Source: Algoriphagus sp. (GTDB lineage Bacteria; Bacteroidota; Bacteroidia; Cytophagales; Cyclobacteriaceae). Taken from it: a stretch of 64,000 nucleotides of DNA. Below, one piece after another: positions 1 to 7,122 of the stretch (position 1 is the first letter of the stretch; every line of letters begins with the position of its first letter). Position numbers and translations under genes: made by a program. The notes below the pieces were generated by a model, which ran no database searches, was not told where the DNA came from, and was given only the letters and a program-made list of their open reading frames with translations. The stretch lies in contig JAQSDM010000005.1 of the NCBI GenBank assembly GCA_029945945.1, positions 682,001 to 746,000 of the forward strand, in the 5' to 3' direction.

Positions 1-113
1 ATCCCATTGATAAATTAATCCAGCTTCACGAGGAAAAAATCGCACTGTACGAACGGATGTTGAAGGAAAAGGATGAGATGATGGGGAGGTTGGAAAGGTT
101 GATTGGGAAGTGA
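1..113 (+). CDS. C-terminal fragment of an HTH regulator (cut by window edge)
   Basis: An open frame runs in from the left edge and stops at TGA 111-113. Its last residues, read from base 3, are Leu/Glu/Lys-rich (IQLHEEKIALYERMLKEKDE, then MMGRLERLIGK) and look like a short coiled coil. Tails of this kind close many small Xre-type regulators in Bacteroidota, where the coiled coil serves dimerisation. The DNA-binding part lies outside the window, so the assignment rests on the tail alone. A regulator here fits the defence genes that follow. Confidence 0.45.
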   Translation, partial: PIDKLIQLHEEKIALYERMLKEKDEMMGRLERLIGK

Positions 114-174
114 TTTTAAAAAATTATGAACTTTTCTAAATTTTTAAATAAAAAGTCAAAGCTTTTAAATAATA

Positions 175-206
175 TTTTCAGTTATAAGTAAAATAAATTA
201 TCTTTG
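175..206 (+). promoter_or_regulatory. Bacteroidota-type promoter of the TAC operon
   Basis: TATCTTTG at 199-206 matches the phylum -7 consensus TAnnTTTG exactly. TTTC at 175-178 is one base from the -33 TTTG, with a 20-base spacer. The toxin ATG follows at 220, so the leader would be short. The region 114-198 is extremely AT-rich. Confidence 0.5.
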
Positions 207-219
207 CACTCCCAATCAA

Positions 220-708
220 ATGGATTTTGAACTGGTTAAAATTAAAGAATTAAGCGGAAAAAAGGCGTCTATTTATACTGTACTGCATAATAGGGCTAAT
301 AAATCACTATTTGACAATTTTCTTGAAGAAAATTTGATCACATTTAAAAGTGAAATTTCAGAAATTCTAAGAAGATTAAATACAATTGCAAACAAAACAG
401 GTGCTCTTGAGGGATTTTTTAAGCCAAATGAAGGAAAACCTGGAGACGGAATCTGTGCTTTGTATGATCGGCCAAACAGCAATTTACGTTTATACTGTAT
501 TCGCTTCGGTCATGAATTAATTATTTTGGGAGGAGGAGGTCCGAAACCAAAACCAATTCGAGCCTTCCAAGATGATGATAAATTGAAATCTGAAAATTAC
601 CAATTAAGGGAAATAGCTCAGAAGATCATGAAGGCCCAAAAAGAAAAAGACATTTGGTTTAGTAAAGATTTTCTTGATTTTGAAGGTGAATTAAAATTTG
701 AAGATTAG
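220..708 (+). CDS. RelE/HigB-like toxin of a toxin-antitoxin-chaperone module
   Basis: 162 aa. The core GDGICALYDRP, then LRLYCIRFGHELIILGGGGP, then a Lys/Phe-rich tail, resembles the RelE/HigB-type toxin family of Bacteroidota often found with an Xre antitoxin. The family usually cleaves mRNA on the ribosome, but I cannot identify catalytic residues with certainty. The ATG at 220 lies 13 bases after a good -7 box. The antitoxin starts 10 bases downstream and a SecB-like gene follows, giving the toxin-antitoxin-chaperone order known from HigBA-SecB systems. The toxin-first order is typical of HigBA. It could also be an uncharacterised RelE relative with a different target. Confidence 0.68.
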   Translation: MDFELVKIKELSGKKASIYTVLHNRANKSLFDNFLEENLITFKSEISEILRRLNTIANKTGALEGFFKPNEGKPGDGICALYDRPNSNLRLYCIRFGHELIILGGGGPKPKPIRAFQDDDKLKSENYQLREIAQKIMKAQKEKDIWFSKDFLDFEGELKFED

Positions 709-718
709 CCCTACCACC

Positions 719-1129
719 ATGAAAGAACTACAAAATACATTACTTACTTCACTTCTTAATGAAATCGATCCTTTGGAGCAATCCAAAACCGATGCGAAAA
801 TGGAAATTGCAGCCAAAATAGGTCAAGCAATGAAAGCGAAAAAATGGAAAAAGAAGGATTTGCTTGAGGCTGTTGGAAAAGAAAATCCATCGATTATCAC
901 TAAGTGGCTTTCCGGCACTCATAATTTCACCACCGAAACGCTGGTTGAATTAGAGCATGCTTTAGATATTAAACTAATCCATAGGGAAACTAAGGATCAA
1001 GTGACGGTTAAATACAATGTTCACATCAGCCAAGAAGTGGGTAGACCTGAAAAAAACAGTTATTTCAATGATATTATGACTGCTACGTTGGTGAGCAAAC
1101 ATAATAAAATAATGGAATTTCACGCATAA
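719..1129 (+). CDS. Xre-family antitoxin with C-terminal tail
   Basis: 136 aa from ATG 719. A TTG seven codons earlier would overlap the toxin and is less likely. Residues about 25-88 form an HTH_Xre domain (KKKDLLEAVGKENPSIITKW, then LSGTHNFTTETLVELEHALD). About 46 residues follow the HTH. In toxin-antitoxin-chaperone systems such a tail is the chaperone-addiction segment that makes the antitoxin unstable unless SecB binds it. That role is inferred here from position and neighbours, because the tail sequence is not one I recognise. The antitoxin should neutralise the toxin and repress the promoter at 175-206. The chaperone gene starts 11 bases downstream. Confidence 0.75.
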   Translation: MKELQNTLLTSLLNEIDPLEQSKTDAKMEIAAKIGQAMKAKKWKKKDLLEAVGKENPSIITKWLSGTHNFTTETLVELEHALDIKLIHRETKDQVTVKYNVHISQEVGRPEKNSYFNDIMTATLVSKHNKIMEFHA

Positions 1130-1140
1130 GAATAAAGTGT

Positions 1141-1572
1141 ATGCCTAAGCAAACTACAGAAAATCTGAACTTTCAAATAAGAGGAATGGAAATTTTAGAT
1201 TCTTGTCTAAATGCACCCACTTCTCCTCTGCCATCAAATCCTAAATTTCAATTTGACCTTGCTATTGAGCATCGTGTAAATCTTGAAAATAAGTTTGTAA
1301 TCGTAATTTGTAAAGTGGGCATAAGAAGTGAGTCCAAGGAAATTCTGTACGGAGAATTACGTGGGAGTTGTATTTTCTTTGTTGAAAAGTTAGATGAATA
1401 TTTCATTCAAGAATCAAACAAATTAACTCTCCCTGATGATTTTGTAGTAACACTCAATTCTGTTACTATTTCCTCTATTAGGGGGCTAATGTTCTCGTTT
1501 TTTAGGGGGACATTTCTTCATCAGGCTGTTTTACCGATCGTAGATCCAAAATCATTCGAAAAGACTATTTGA
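1141..1572 (+). CDS. SecB-like chaperone of the TAC module
   Basis: 143 aa, the length of SecB. The N-terminal part alternates beta strands (residues 35-85). The segment ISSIRGLMFSFFRGTFLHQA (about 110-129) followed by VLPIVDP aligns with the SecB signature, in which an Arg-containing helix precedes a G-x-F turn and a closing L-x-P-V/I-N/D motif. SecB-like proteins encoded beside HigBA-type pairs bind the antitoxin tail and protect it from proteolysis. The housekeeping secB would be expected elsewhere, so this copy is probably dedicated to the module. It ends 31 bases before the convergent ImmA/IrrE gene. Family assignment is from sequence pattern; the solo chaperone role is inference. Confidence 0.68.
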   Translation: MPKQTTENLNFQIRGMEILDSCLNAPTSPLPSNPKFQFDLAIEHRVNLENKFVIVICKVGIRSESKEILYGELRGSCIFFVEKLDEYFIQESNKLTLPDDFVVTLNSVTISSIRGLMFSFFRGTFLHQAVLPIVDPKSFEKTI

Positions 1573-1603
1573 ATTGATGATAAGTAGTTTTTCTGTTTAA
1601 ATT

Positions 1604-2659
1604 TTAAATCACCAAGTTTTCCTTTCTGAATTCAGCCAACTTTTGATTTTTTAAGGATGCTGCCTTGCTGATGGATATGAATTCCTCTGCCAAGGCTCTG
1701 AACAAAAGCTGTGAAAAGCGATTTGAATGCTCTTCACCTTTATAGTCTACCGGTTCTTGTTGTCGGTAGCCCAATTGATTAAAGACAATATAGAACTGCT
1801 TGAGGTAATTCTCCGAAATCAACTGAAGATCCTTCGCTCGGTAAACGATGGCTTGCATGGATATACCATACTGTTGCTTGATTGCTGCCAATTCCTGAAA
1901 TGAAAGTTTACTTCGCTTGCCGCCCAGTTCTTTTTTGAGGGTTTCTTGAGGGATAAGCATGGCAGTTGCAAAAGCATGGCATAATCGTTCTTTTTCCTTT
2001 TCAGGAAGCTGATTCACATCCAACAGCAAGTGGGCTAATTCATGCAAAGCAGTAAATCGTTTTCTTTCAATAGCCTCGTTAAGTTTTGCCTTATTCAGTA
2101 CGATCAATGGGATTTTGTCGCCATTTACCCAAGTTGAAAATCCGTCAAATTCCTCTGAAGAATCAACTTCCAATACTTTAACATGATGATCCTCAAGTAG
2201 CTCAATGACATTGGAAAGCGCATCAGTACCCAGACCCCAAGCTTTTCTTAAGGTTTCAGCGGCCATTTCTACATTTTCTAAAGACTGAATAGGCAAACCT
2301 CTAAGAGGATTATCAAATTGGGTTTCTATCCCAAGAATTAGCTCCAATTCAAGATAACGTCCCAGTTCGTCCTTAGCGATTTCCACAATTCGGGTTCGCT
2401 CCTTTGCCGGGTAGTTTTCCATTTTACGGAATTCGATGGTGCCAAATTCCAGCACCTGATCGGAGAAAAAGTAATCCGGACATACTCCCAATGCTTTGGA
2501 AAGGATACTGATCATTTCACTATCGGGGATAACCTTTCCTAGCTCGTATTTACTCAGGGACTGCTTGGTTATCCGATTGTTGATTTTGTCAGCCAAGCCC
2601 TGAAGGGAAAGTCCATTCATCAGGCGGGCTGATTTGAGGCGTTCGGCGAAGTAGTTCAT
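1604..2659 (-). CDS. Xre-ImmA/IrrE metallopeptidase regulator
   Basis: 351 aa. Residues 1-65 form an Xre HTH (LKSARLMNGLSLQGLADKI). The C-terminal half holds a zinc peptidase domain of the ImmA/IrrE (DUF955) family with HELAH at 206-210 and a likely third ligand at Glu224. Family members cleave a cognate repressor after a stress or damage signal, as ImmA cleaves ImmR in ICEBs1 and IrrE/PprI cleaves DdrO in Deinococcus. Here protease and DNA-binding domain are fused. It is divergent from a second Xre gene (2828-3169), a natural candidate substrate. The start ATG lies about 30 bases after a predicted transcription start. Substrate and signal are unknown. Confidence 0.85.
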   Translation of the reverse strand: MNYFAERLKSARLMNGLSLQGLADKINNRITKQSLSKYELGKVIPDSEMISILSKALGVCPDYFFSDQVLEFGTIEFRKMENYPAKERTRIVEIAKDELGRYLELELILGIETQFDNPLRGLPIQSLENVEMAAETLRKAWGLGTDALSNVIELLEDHHVKVLEVDSSEEFDGFSTWVNGDKIPLIVLNKAKLNEAIERKRFTALHELAHLLLDVNQLPEKEKERLCHAFATAMLIPQETLKKELGGKRSKLSFQELAAIKQQYGISMQAIVYRAKDLQLISENYLKQFYIVFNQLGYRQQEPVDYKGEEHSNRFSQLLFRALAEEFISISKAASLKNQKLAEFRKENLVI

Positions 2660-2691
2660 GGAGTTTTCTTAAAGGAGGAAAAGCAAAGAAG

Positions 2692-2726
2692 TTGACAAAT
2701 ATGAATAAAAACACATAGCTTGTCAA
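2692..2726 (-). promoter_or_regulatory. Promoter and inverted-repeat operator of the ImmA/IrrE gene
   Basis: On the minus strand TTGACA (2726-2721) precedes CATATTTG (2703-2696), seven of eight matches to TAnnTTTG. The -33 TTG and the -7 box are about 20 bases apart. TTGACAA at 2692-2698 and TTGTCAA at 2720-2726 form an inverted repeat that covers both promoter elements, as expected for an autorepressor site. Confidence 0.5.
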
Positions 2727-2747
2727 TCGCATTCCAAGGATAGTGAC

Positions 2748-2792
2748 TTTAAATTATGTGACAATGTTTTTTAATATATTTTTAAATTATGT
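2748..2792 (+). promoter_or_regulatory. Two 12-bp direct repeats upstream of the Xre gene
   Basis: TTTAAATTATGT occurs at 2748-2759 and again at 2781-2792, a 33-bp step or about three helical turns. The second copy ends 35 bases before the ATG at 2828. The placement suggests binding sites for one of the two divergent HTH proteins. The local sequence is AT-rich, so chance contributes, but an exact 12-mer repeat in phase is notable. Confidence 0.4.
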
Positions 2793-2827
2793 AGGTTAGT
2801 GCAATAATTTTTTAAGCCAAGCCACTT

Positions 2828-3169
2828 ATGAATCAGGATCACCTTATCGGAAAGAATCTCCAAGCTATTCGCAAAAAGCTGGGCTTTACCCAGGATCAAA
2901 TTGCAGCGTACTTAGGGATTTTGAGAGAAGAGGTCAGCTACTATGAAAATGGTAGCCGTGCCATTCCCTCCCCCTTGCTAAGTCAGTTGGCCAATTTATA
3001 TGGCGTGGATGAGTTCGACTTTTTTGAAGAGGATTTGGATGTGGAAAAAATTGATCTGGCATTCCAATTTGGAAATGTGGAATTCAATGTCAATGATTTA
3101 TACATTTTTGCCAAATTCAAAAAGATTATCAGGAATTACCTTTTGGTAAAAAAACAATTGGCTCAATAA
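2828..3169 (+). CDS. Xre-family transcriptional regulator
   Basis: 113 aa. An HTH_Xre domain occupies residues 8-65 (LQAIRKKLGFTQDQIAAYLG, then EVSYYENGSRAIPSPLLSQL). A hydrophobic and basic helical tail of about 40 residues probably dimerises. The gene is divergent from the Xre-ImmA/IrrE gene across 168 bases that hold repeats and a promoter. It is followed after 86 bases by the unknown AT-rich cassette in the same direction. It is therefore a plausible repressor of either or both neighbours, and a plausible ImmA target by analogy with ImmR. No enzymatic domain is present. Confidence 0.78.
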   Translation: MNQDHLIGKNLQAIRKKLGFTQDQIAAYLGILREEVSYYENGSRAIPSPLLSQLANLYGVDEFDFFEEDLDVEKIDLAFQFGNVEFNVNDLYIFAKFKKIIRNYLLVKKQLAQ

Positions 3170-3255
3170 TAACTTAATTTTGAAAACTCCTATAAATTCA
3201 ATAGAAAAATATAAACAAAGTATTTTTTTAACATAAACTCATTCTACAGATTTTC

Positions 3256-4125
3256 ATGAACACAGATAAAGATTTAGTATATAGACTATTAAGATTAATA
3301 CCAGTATCTGAATTGAAATTGCTGGTTGCAGATTCCAAAGGGAAAAATCAATTAGAATTGATTCAAGAAATGCAGGTTAGTCATTCATTGGATGAAGTAA
3401 AAAAAGAATTAGTAAAACAATATGGATATTTAAAACAACATGTTTATACTTATAAAGTAAGTAAAGCGATTAAATCTGATTTAATAAAGAAAATTCTTGA
3501 AGAACATTTTATTAATGTTGGTCAAAAGCACTTCTTTTTTCGTAAATGCACTTTTACAGTTAAGGGTATATATGAAGGATCTGCCAAAGGTAAAATAAGT
3601 AACAAACTAGAGGTTATAAATATTGAATTTATTCAGCCTTGTATGGTGAATATTGAAAATGGTTATTTAATAGTTTGCTTTACAATATTGGAAAAAAGTA
3701 TTAATTCTTACATACCGGATTATCGAATTTTTGAAACAACAATAGATTTTAAGGAGGAAGATGTTTTAAAAGACCTTGAGTCCAAATTAAATGGATCAAT
3801 AAGCAAAGCGGACCTTAATAAAGGAATAAAATTCCTTTGGGAAAGAGATATAATTGATTCAAAATATGTAACATACAAGAAAACATCTTCCCTTTCAAGG
3901 GAGATTATGGATGAAGAATTAACTTATAAAGAAACATACCCAACAGATTATAAGGAAGTTATAAAAGCGCCTTTGCAAAAGACTACATTTAGAATAAAAA
4001 AAAATTCTAGTATGTTCTGTGATTTTGTTACCATTCCTAGTGAAGGAGTAGTTTCATTTAACAAGTTTCCGGAAAATTTAAACCAAATTGAAAATGTTAT
4101 CTCCGAGATTATTAAAAAGAATTGA
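3256..4125 (+). CDS. Unknown protein, first gene of an AT-rich three-gene cassette
   Basis: 289 aa, not recognised. The N-terminal 75 residues are helical and charged (DLVYRLLRLIPVSELKLLVA). The middle (about 85-170) alternates short hydrophobic strands. The C-terminal third is Lys- and Thr-rich. No signal peptide or membrane helix is visible. Codon use is dominated by A/T third positions, clearly unlike the housekeeping genes of the window, which suggests horizontal transfer. The next gene begins inside its 3' end. Position between an Xre/ImmA pair and a type I R-M operon suggests a role in phage or mobile-element conflict; that is inference only. Confidence 0.6.
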   Translation: MNTDKDLVYRLLRLIPVSELKLLVADSKGKNQLELIQEMQVSHSLDEVKKELVKQYGYLKQHVYTYKVSKAIKSDLIKKILEEHFINVGQKHFFFRKCTFTVKGIYEGSAKGKISNKLEVINIEFIQPCMVNIENGYLIVCFTILEKSINSYIPDYRIFETTIDFKEEDVLKDLESKLNGSISKADLNKGIKFLWERDIIDSKYVTYKKTSSLSREIMDEELTYKETYPTDYKEVIKAPLQKTTFRIKKNSSMFCDFVTIPSEGVVSFNKFPENLNQIENVISEIIKKN

Positions 4126-4483
4126 TAATTCTTTCATTGGTCGTATTGTTTCAGACAAACGAGATATAATTGAAAGAACCAATCCAGATAAAATTTATAT
4201 CGAAAATGTAAGATCTTTTTTTAACACATCTTTTGGAATTGCGAAATTTTTATGTGAAAAAGCTGTTGATTTTGGATACTTTGAGAAGTATTATGGATAT
4301 AAATGTCCTATTCATGGCAATGTTATTTACTCTTCTAAAACTGAACTAGAAGGAGATCAGGAAGTCTATTGTGGAACCTGTGAGGACTTAGGGAAGGAAA
4401 AATTCCGATATTTTGCTAATGAATTGAATACTGTCGTATTCTATAGATTAATCAAAAATAAAGAAAAATATGCCGTTGGATAA
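4094..4483 (+). CDS. Unknown small protein with a Zn-ribbon-like Cys/His set
   Basis: 129 aa from ATG 4094; a TTG two codons earlier is also possible. It overlaps the previous gene by 32 bases. After a helical N-terminus, the segment IYIENVRSFFNTSFGIAKFL looks like a winged-helix or small helical domain. Then CPIH and, about 20 residues later, CGTC give four potential zinc ligands. Two of these pairs in this spacing suggest a structural zinc ribbon. No family name can be given. Tight overlap with both neighbours implies translational coupling and a shared function. Confidence 0.6.
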   Translation: MLSPRLLKRIDNSFIGRIVSDKRDIIERTNPDKIYIENVRSFFNTSFGIAKFLCEKAVDFGYFEKYYGYKCPIHGNVIYSSKTELEGDQEVYCGTCEDLGKEKFRYFANELNTVVFYRLIKNKEKYAVG

Positions 4484-4700
4484 AGATAAAGTAGAAGTTT
4501 ATCAAATTCTTTCTGATATCATCATTAAATGTATTCTTGCTTTTTTTGCGGGTTCTATTCTTGTCGTAGGCTTTGGGTTCTTTGTTTATTTTTTGGTTGA
4601 AGAAAAGTTTGGAAGTGCTTCTGGAATTTTTCTTGCAGAATCTGGTTTTTATTTAATAGTTTCTCGTACATACAAGCATTATTTTTATAAAAAAACATAA
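4470..4700 (+). CDS. Small two-helix membrane protein, third gene of the cassette
   Basis: 76 aa. After about 15 polar residues come two hydrophobic segments: residues 17-42 (IIIKCILAFFAGSILVVGFG onward) and about 50-65. The C-terminus is basic. It starts 14 bases before the stop of the Zn-ribbon gene, so the three genes form one unit. Small multi-helix membrane proteins at the end of defence operons often act as toxic effectors that damage the membrane. There is no direct sequence evidence for that here. A palindrome AACATA-AC-TATGTT covers the stop codon (4694-4707). Confidence 0.55.
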   Translation: MPLDKDKVEVYQILSDIIIKCILAFFAGSILVVGFGFFVYFLVEEKFGSASGIFLAESGFYLIVSRTYKHYFYKKT

Positions 4701-4837
4701 CTATGTTAAGTTTCCCTTTCTGGATTTTACTCTGTCATAATCATCTCTCTAGTTTATAGATACTCCTTTACTTTATTTCTTTCCAAATCTCCTGAGAGGT
4801 AAAGGATTTTTTCAATTTTGACTTTTAATATGTCTGA

Positions 4838-5695
4838 TTAATTTTCTCTATTTCGTATAAAATCTTGTAAAAATTTAACTATTTCTGAAGGAGGAATTTT
4901 CTTTTCTTCCAAGGGTCTATACCATTCTCCCCATGGGTATTTTTCAAATGTCAGTTTATGATCACTTATTAGAAAATCTAACATAGGAATACCACAATCA
5001 TTTAGCTGTTTAGCAATATGAGTTGTTAATCTATTAAATATTTGAAGTTGCCATAACGAAACATAAACATCTATATAGTAACCATTTAATTTTTCTGAAA
5101 TTTCTTTTGCTAAATTTTTGAACTCCTCAATAAGTGGGATTAGGTTCTCAGCGAGTTTATCATACTCTATTGAGTTCGATTTCAGTTCGTCACCAATTGT
5201 TGTCCTAGTTGTTGCAAACACTAAAACATCCCTTTTCCAATATTGAAAAAGATTGTTGTTCAAGATTAAGTGGAATTCTGTGGTTGTGGCAAATCGCTCC
5301 CCATGTTCAAGCCGCCTGGGCCAATTTTCATTACTCATAACCATTGTAGCTGGTTGGTAAATATTTGGCGTTTGTTTGAATTGGAAATTATAGGATAATG
5401 GGTCCACAAATTTAACTTCACCTGATTTGTTAATTATTGAAATAGTTAAAATGCATTTCCCAGGTGCTGAATTTGAAATAAATCCAATTTTAAAAATAAA
5501 GTTTTCCTTTTTTTCTGGTGCTTCAGCATCTTTTAAATTCAATTTCTTTTCCTGAATGCTAATTTTTCTTTCCTTTCTCCATTTCAAAAACCTATCTCTG
5601 AGATTTAAAAAATTCGTAACAAATGTAACCCCGGCAGCCAATGCTGTTATTAAAACAGGGCCAAAGATCCAAGTAAGTATCTCGGCGTTATTCAT
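4838..5695 (-). CDS. Membrane-anchored protein of unknown function, last gene of the hsd operon
   Basis: 285 aa. A single N-terminal hydrophobic segment (about residues 8-29, TWIFGPVLITALAAGVTFVT) is followed by a basic stretch, suggesting a cytoplasmic soluble domain anchored to the inner membrane. The rest has a beta-rich middle and a helical C-terminus. No known domain is recognised. The start lies 14 bases after the hsdS stop, with no terminator between, so it is probably co-transcribed with the restriction-modification genes. Extra genes in hsd operons can be anti-restriction, toxic or membrane-targeting components; which applies cannot be told. Confidence 0.6.
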   Translation of the reverse strand: MNNAEILTWIFGPVLITALAAGVTFVTNFLNLRDRFLKWRKERKISIQEKKLNLKDAEAPEKKENFIFKIGFISNSAPGKCILTISIINKSGEVKFVDPLSYNFQFKQTPNIYQPATMVMSNENWPRRLEHGERFATTTEFHLILNNNLFQYWKRDVLVFATTRTTIGDELKSNSIEYDKLAENLIPLIEEFKNLAKEISEKLNGYYIDVYVSLWQLQIFNRLTTHIAKQLNDCGIPMLDFLISDHKLTFEKYPWGEWYRPLEEKKIPPSEIVKFLQDFIRNREN

Positions 5696-5709
5696 TAAAT
5701 TTTCAAAAT

Positions 5710-7122
5710 TTATTTATCAAATTTTTCAATTTTACAATTCATTTCCCCCGCCGTCATCAGCACCTCCCCAGCCTCTCTCACATACTCCTTCACTTCCTGC
5801 TCCACCAACTCCCCCAGAAATGCCTTAGCCAAGGTCGCCTGAGGCAATTGATCAATCTTAGCTTTTAGGCTCTGGTATTGAGATTCAATTTTGTCTGCTA
5901 GTGAAAATAGCGATTCAACTGTACTTACAATTTTTTCTTGTTCCACTAAATGAGGAAGATAAATTGGTAAGCTCTTAATTCTAGTTAAAGCAAGTTTTCC
6001 TTGAGCAGCAGACATTATGGTCTTTTGTATAAAAGCCTGGCATATGGGTGATCTAAGCCAAATTGATAAATATGTTGGGATTACATATTGCATTTCGGTC
6101 AATTTCGCAGCATTCTCAGTTAAATTTGCTCCATCCATTGATTCTGGAATAATACCAGCATCACCAATTTTGGCTCCTACTATGGTAATATATACGTCAC
6201 CTTCATTGACTATATACCTTGAAATCTTTTCATAAACATCTTCAGTTATATAGAGTAGATTTTCAGTGAGAACAGTTCCTTTTTTCAAATCCCTTGCTCT
6301 TATATAAGGGTGATTAGTTATTTCTTCTGTAAGTGCCTCCTCTTTGGGTAATCTTTTCCCTCCCTTTACACTTGCAATAGTTCCAATAATGGTATGAACC
6401 CACTCATTTGGAATATCATCTAAACTGTAGTCCTTGTTTCTTATTTCTTTAGCTTTTTGCTTTGGTAAGCCTCCCCCCTCTCTCCATTCCCTTGTCAACT
6501 CCCCTGTTACCGCCTGAGTAAGCACCTGCTGACGGAAGTTTTTCAATAAGACCGGAATCCTATCCAGCTTCTCCCGCAAAACATCAAAATGCCCAAACAA
6601 AGCATCCAACTTGGCGACTATTCGCTGTTGTTCTTCAGCAGATATTAAAGGAACTGTGAACTCTTTTAATTTCTTTTGATTAATTGAAGATTGATTTACA
6701 GAGCGTTGAGCGACATCGATAAACTTTCCTTGAAATCTATAATGCCTGAAAAGGTAATTAAAAAGCTTTTTATCAATCTTCGAATTTGCCCTAATTAGCA
6801 ATAAGTTCACTCCATGTATTAAGATTCTTTCTCCATTATAAATGGCCGTTTTCCCAAGGTGTTTATCGCTATTTATGTGGCTGAAAAGGATGTCTCCTTC
6901 TTGAAGCGAGTATTTCTTTAAAACATCCTCGTCAATTACGACATACTTTACCCTGTTAAAATCAATGGATTCATTAGCAATTGTTTCAATTCGTGAAATG
7001 GGAAATGATTTCTCAATCTCTAAATCTAACTGAGGCAGGTTAATTCCATTTGTAATTCTTTCTGTTACATCGTCAAGGGTAGTTAATTCCCATCTTTCAG
7101 GCCAGGTATCTTTATTTCTCAT
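5710..7122 (-). CDS. hsdS: Type I restriction-modification specificity subunit HsdS
   Basis: 470 aa. There are two target-recognition domains (about 10-190 and 235-425). Each is followed by a conserved helical spacer with the typical pattern of 'PLISAEEQQRIVAKLDALFG' in the first and 'LPHLVEQEKIVSTVESLFSL' in the second. The tandem TRD plus coiled-coil layout reads the two halves of a bipartite DNA site and docks two HsdM subunits. The ATG overlaps the hsdM stop as ATGA (7119-7122), so translation is coupled. The second TRD starts with WVHTIIGTIASVKGGKRLPK, common in Prevotella-type TRDs. Full length, with no sign of a phase-variable repeat or invertible partner. Confidence 0.93.
   Translation of the reverse strand: MRNKDTWPERWELTTLDDVTERITNGINLPQLDLEIEKSFPISRIETIANESIDFNRVKYVVIDEDVLKKYSLQEGDILFSHINSDKHLGKTAIYNGERILIHGVNLLLIRANSKIDKKLFNYLFRHYRFQGKFIDVAQRSVNQSSINQKKLKEFTVPLISAEEQQRIVAKLDALFGHFDVLREKLDRIPVLLKNFRQQVLTQAVTGELTREWREGGGLPKQKAKEIRNKDYSLDDIPNEWVHTIIGTIASVKGGKRLPKEEALTEEITNHPYIRARDLKKGTVLTENLLYITEDVYEKISRYIVNEGDVYITIVGAKIGDAGIIPESMDGANLTENAAKLTEMQYVIPTYLSIWLRSPICQAFIQKTIMSAAQGKLALTRIKSLPIYLPHLVEQEKIVSTVESLFSLADKIESQYQSLKAKIDQLPQATLAKAFLGELVEQEVKEYVREAGEVLMTAGEMNCKIEKFDK

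Noticed and set aside
698..718. TTG start for the antitoxin seven codons upstream
   Set aside because: It overlaps the toxin end; ATG 719 gives a normal 10-base spacing.
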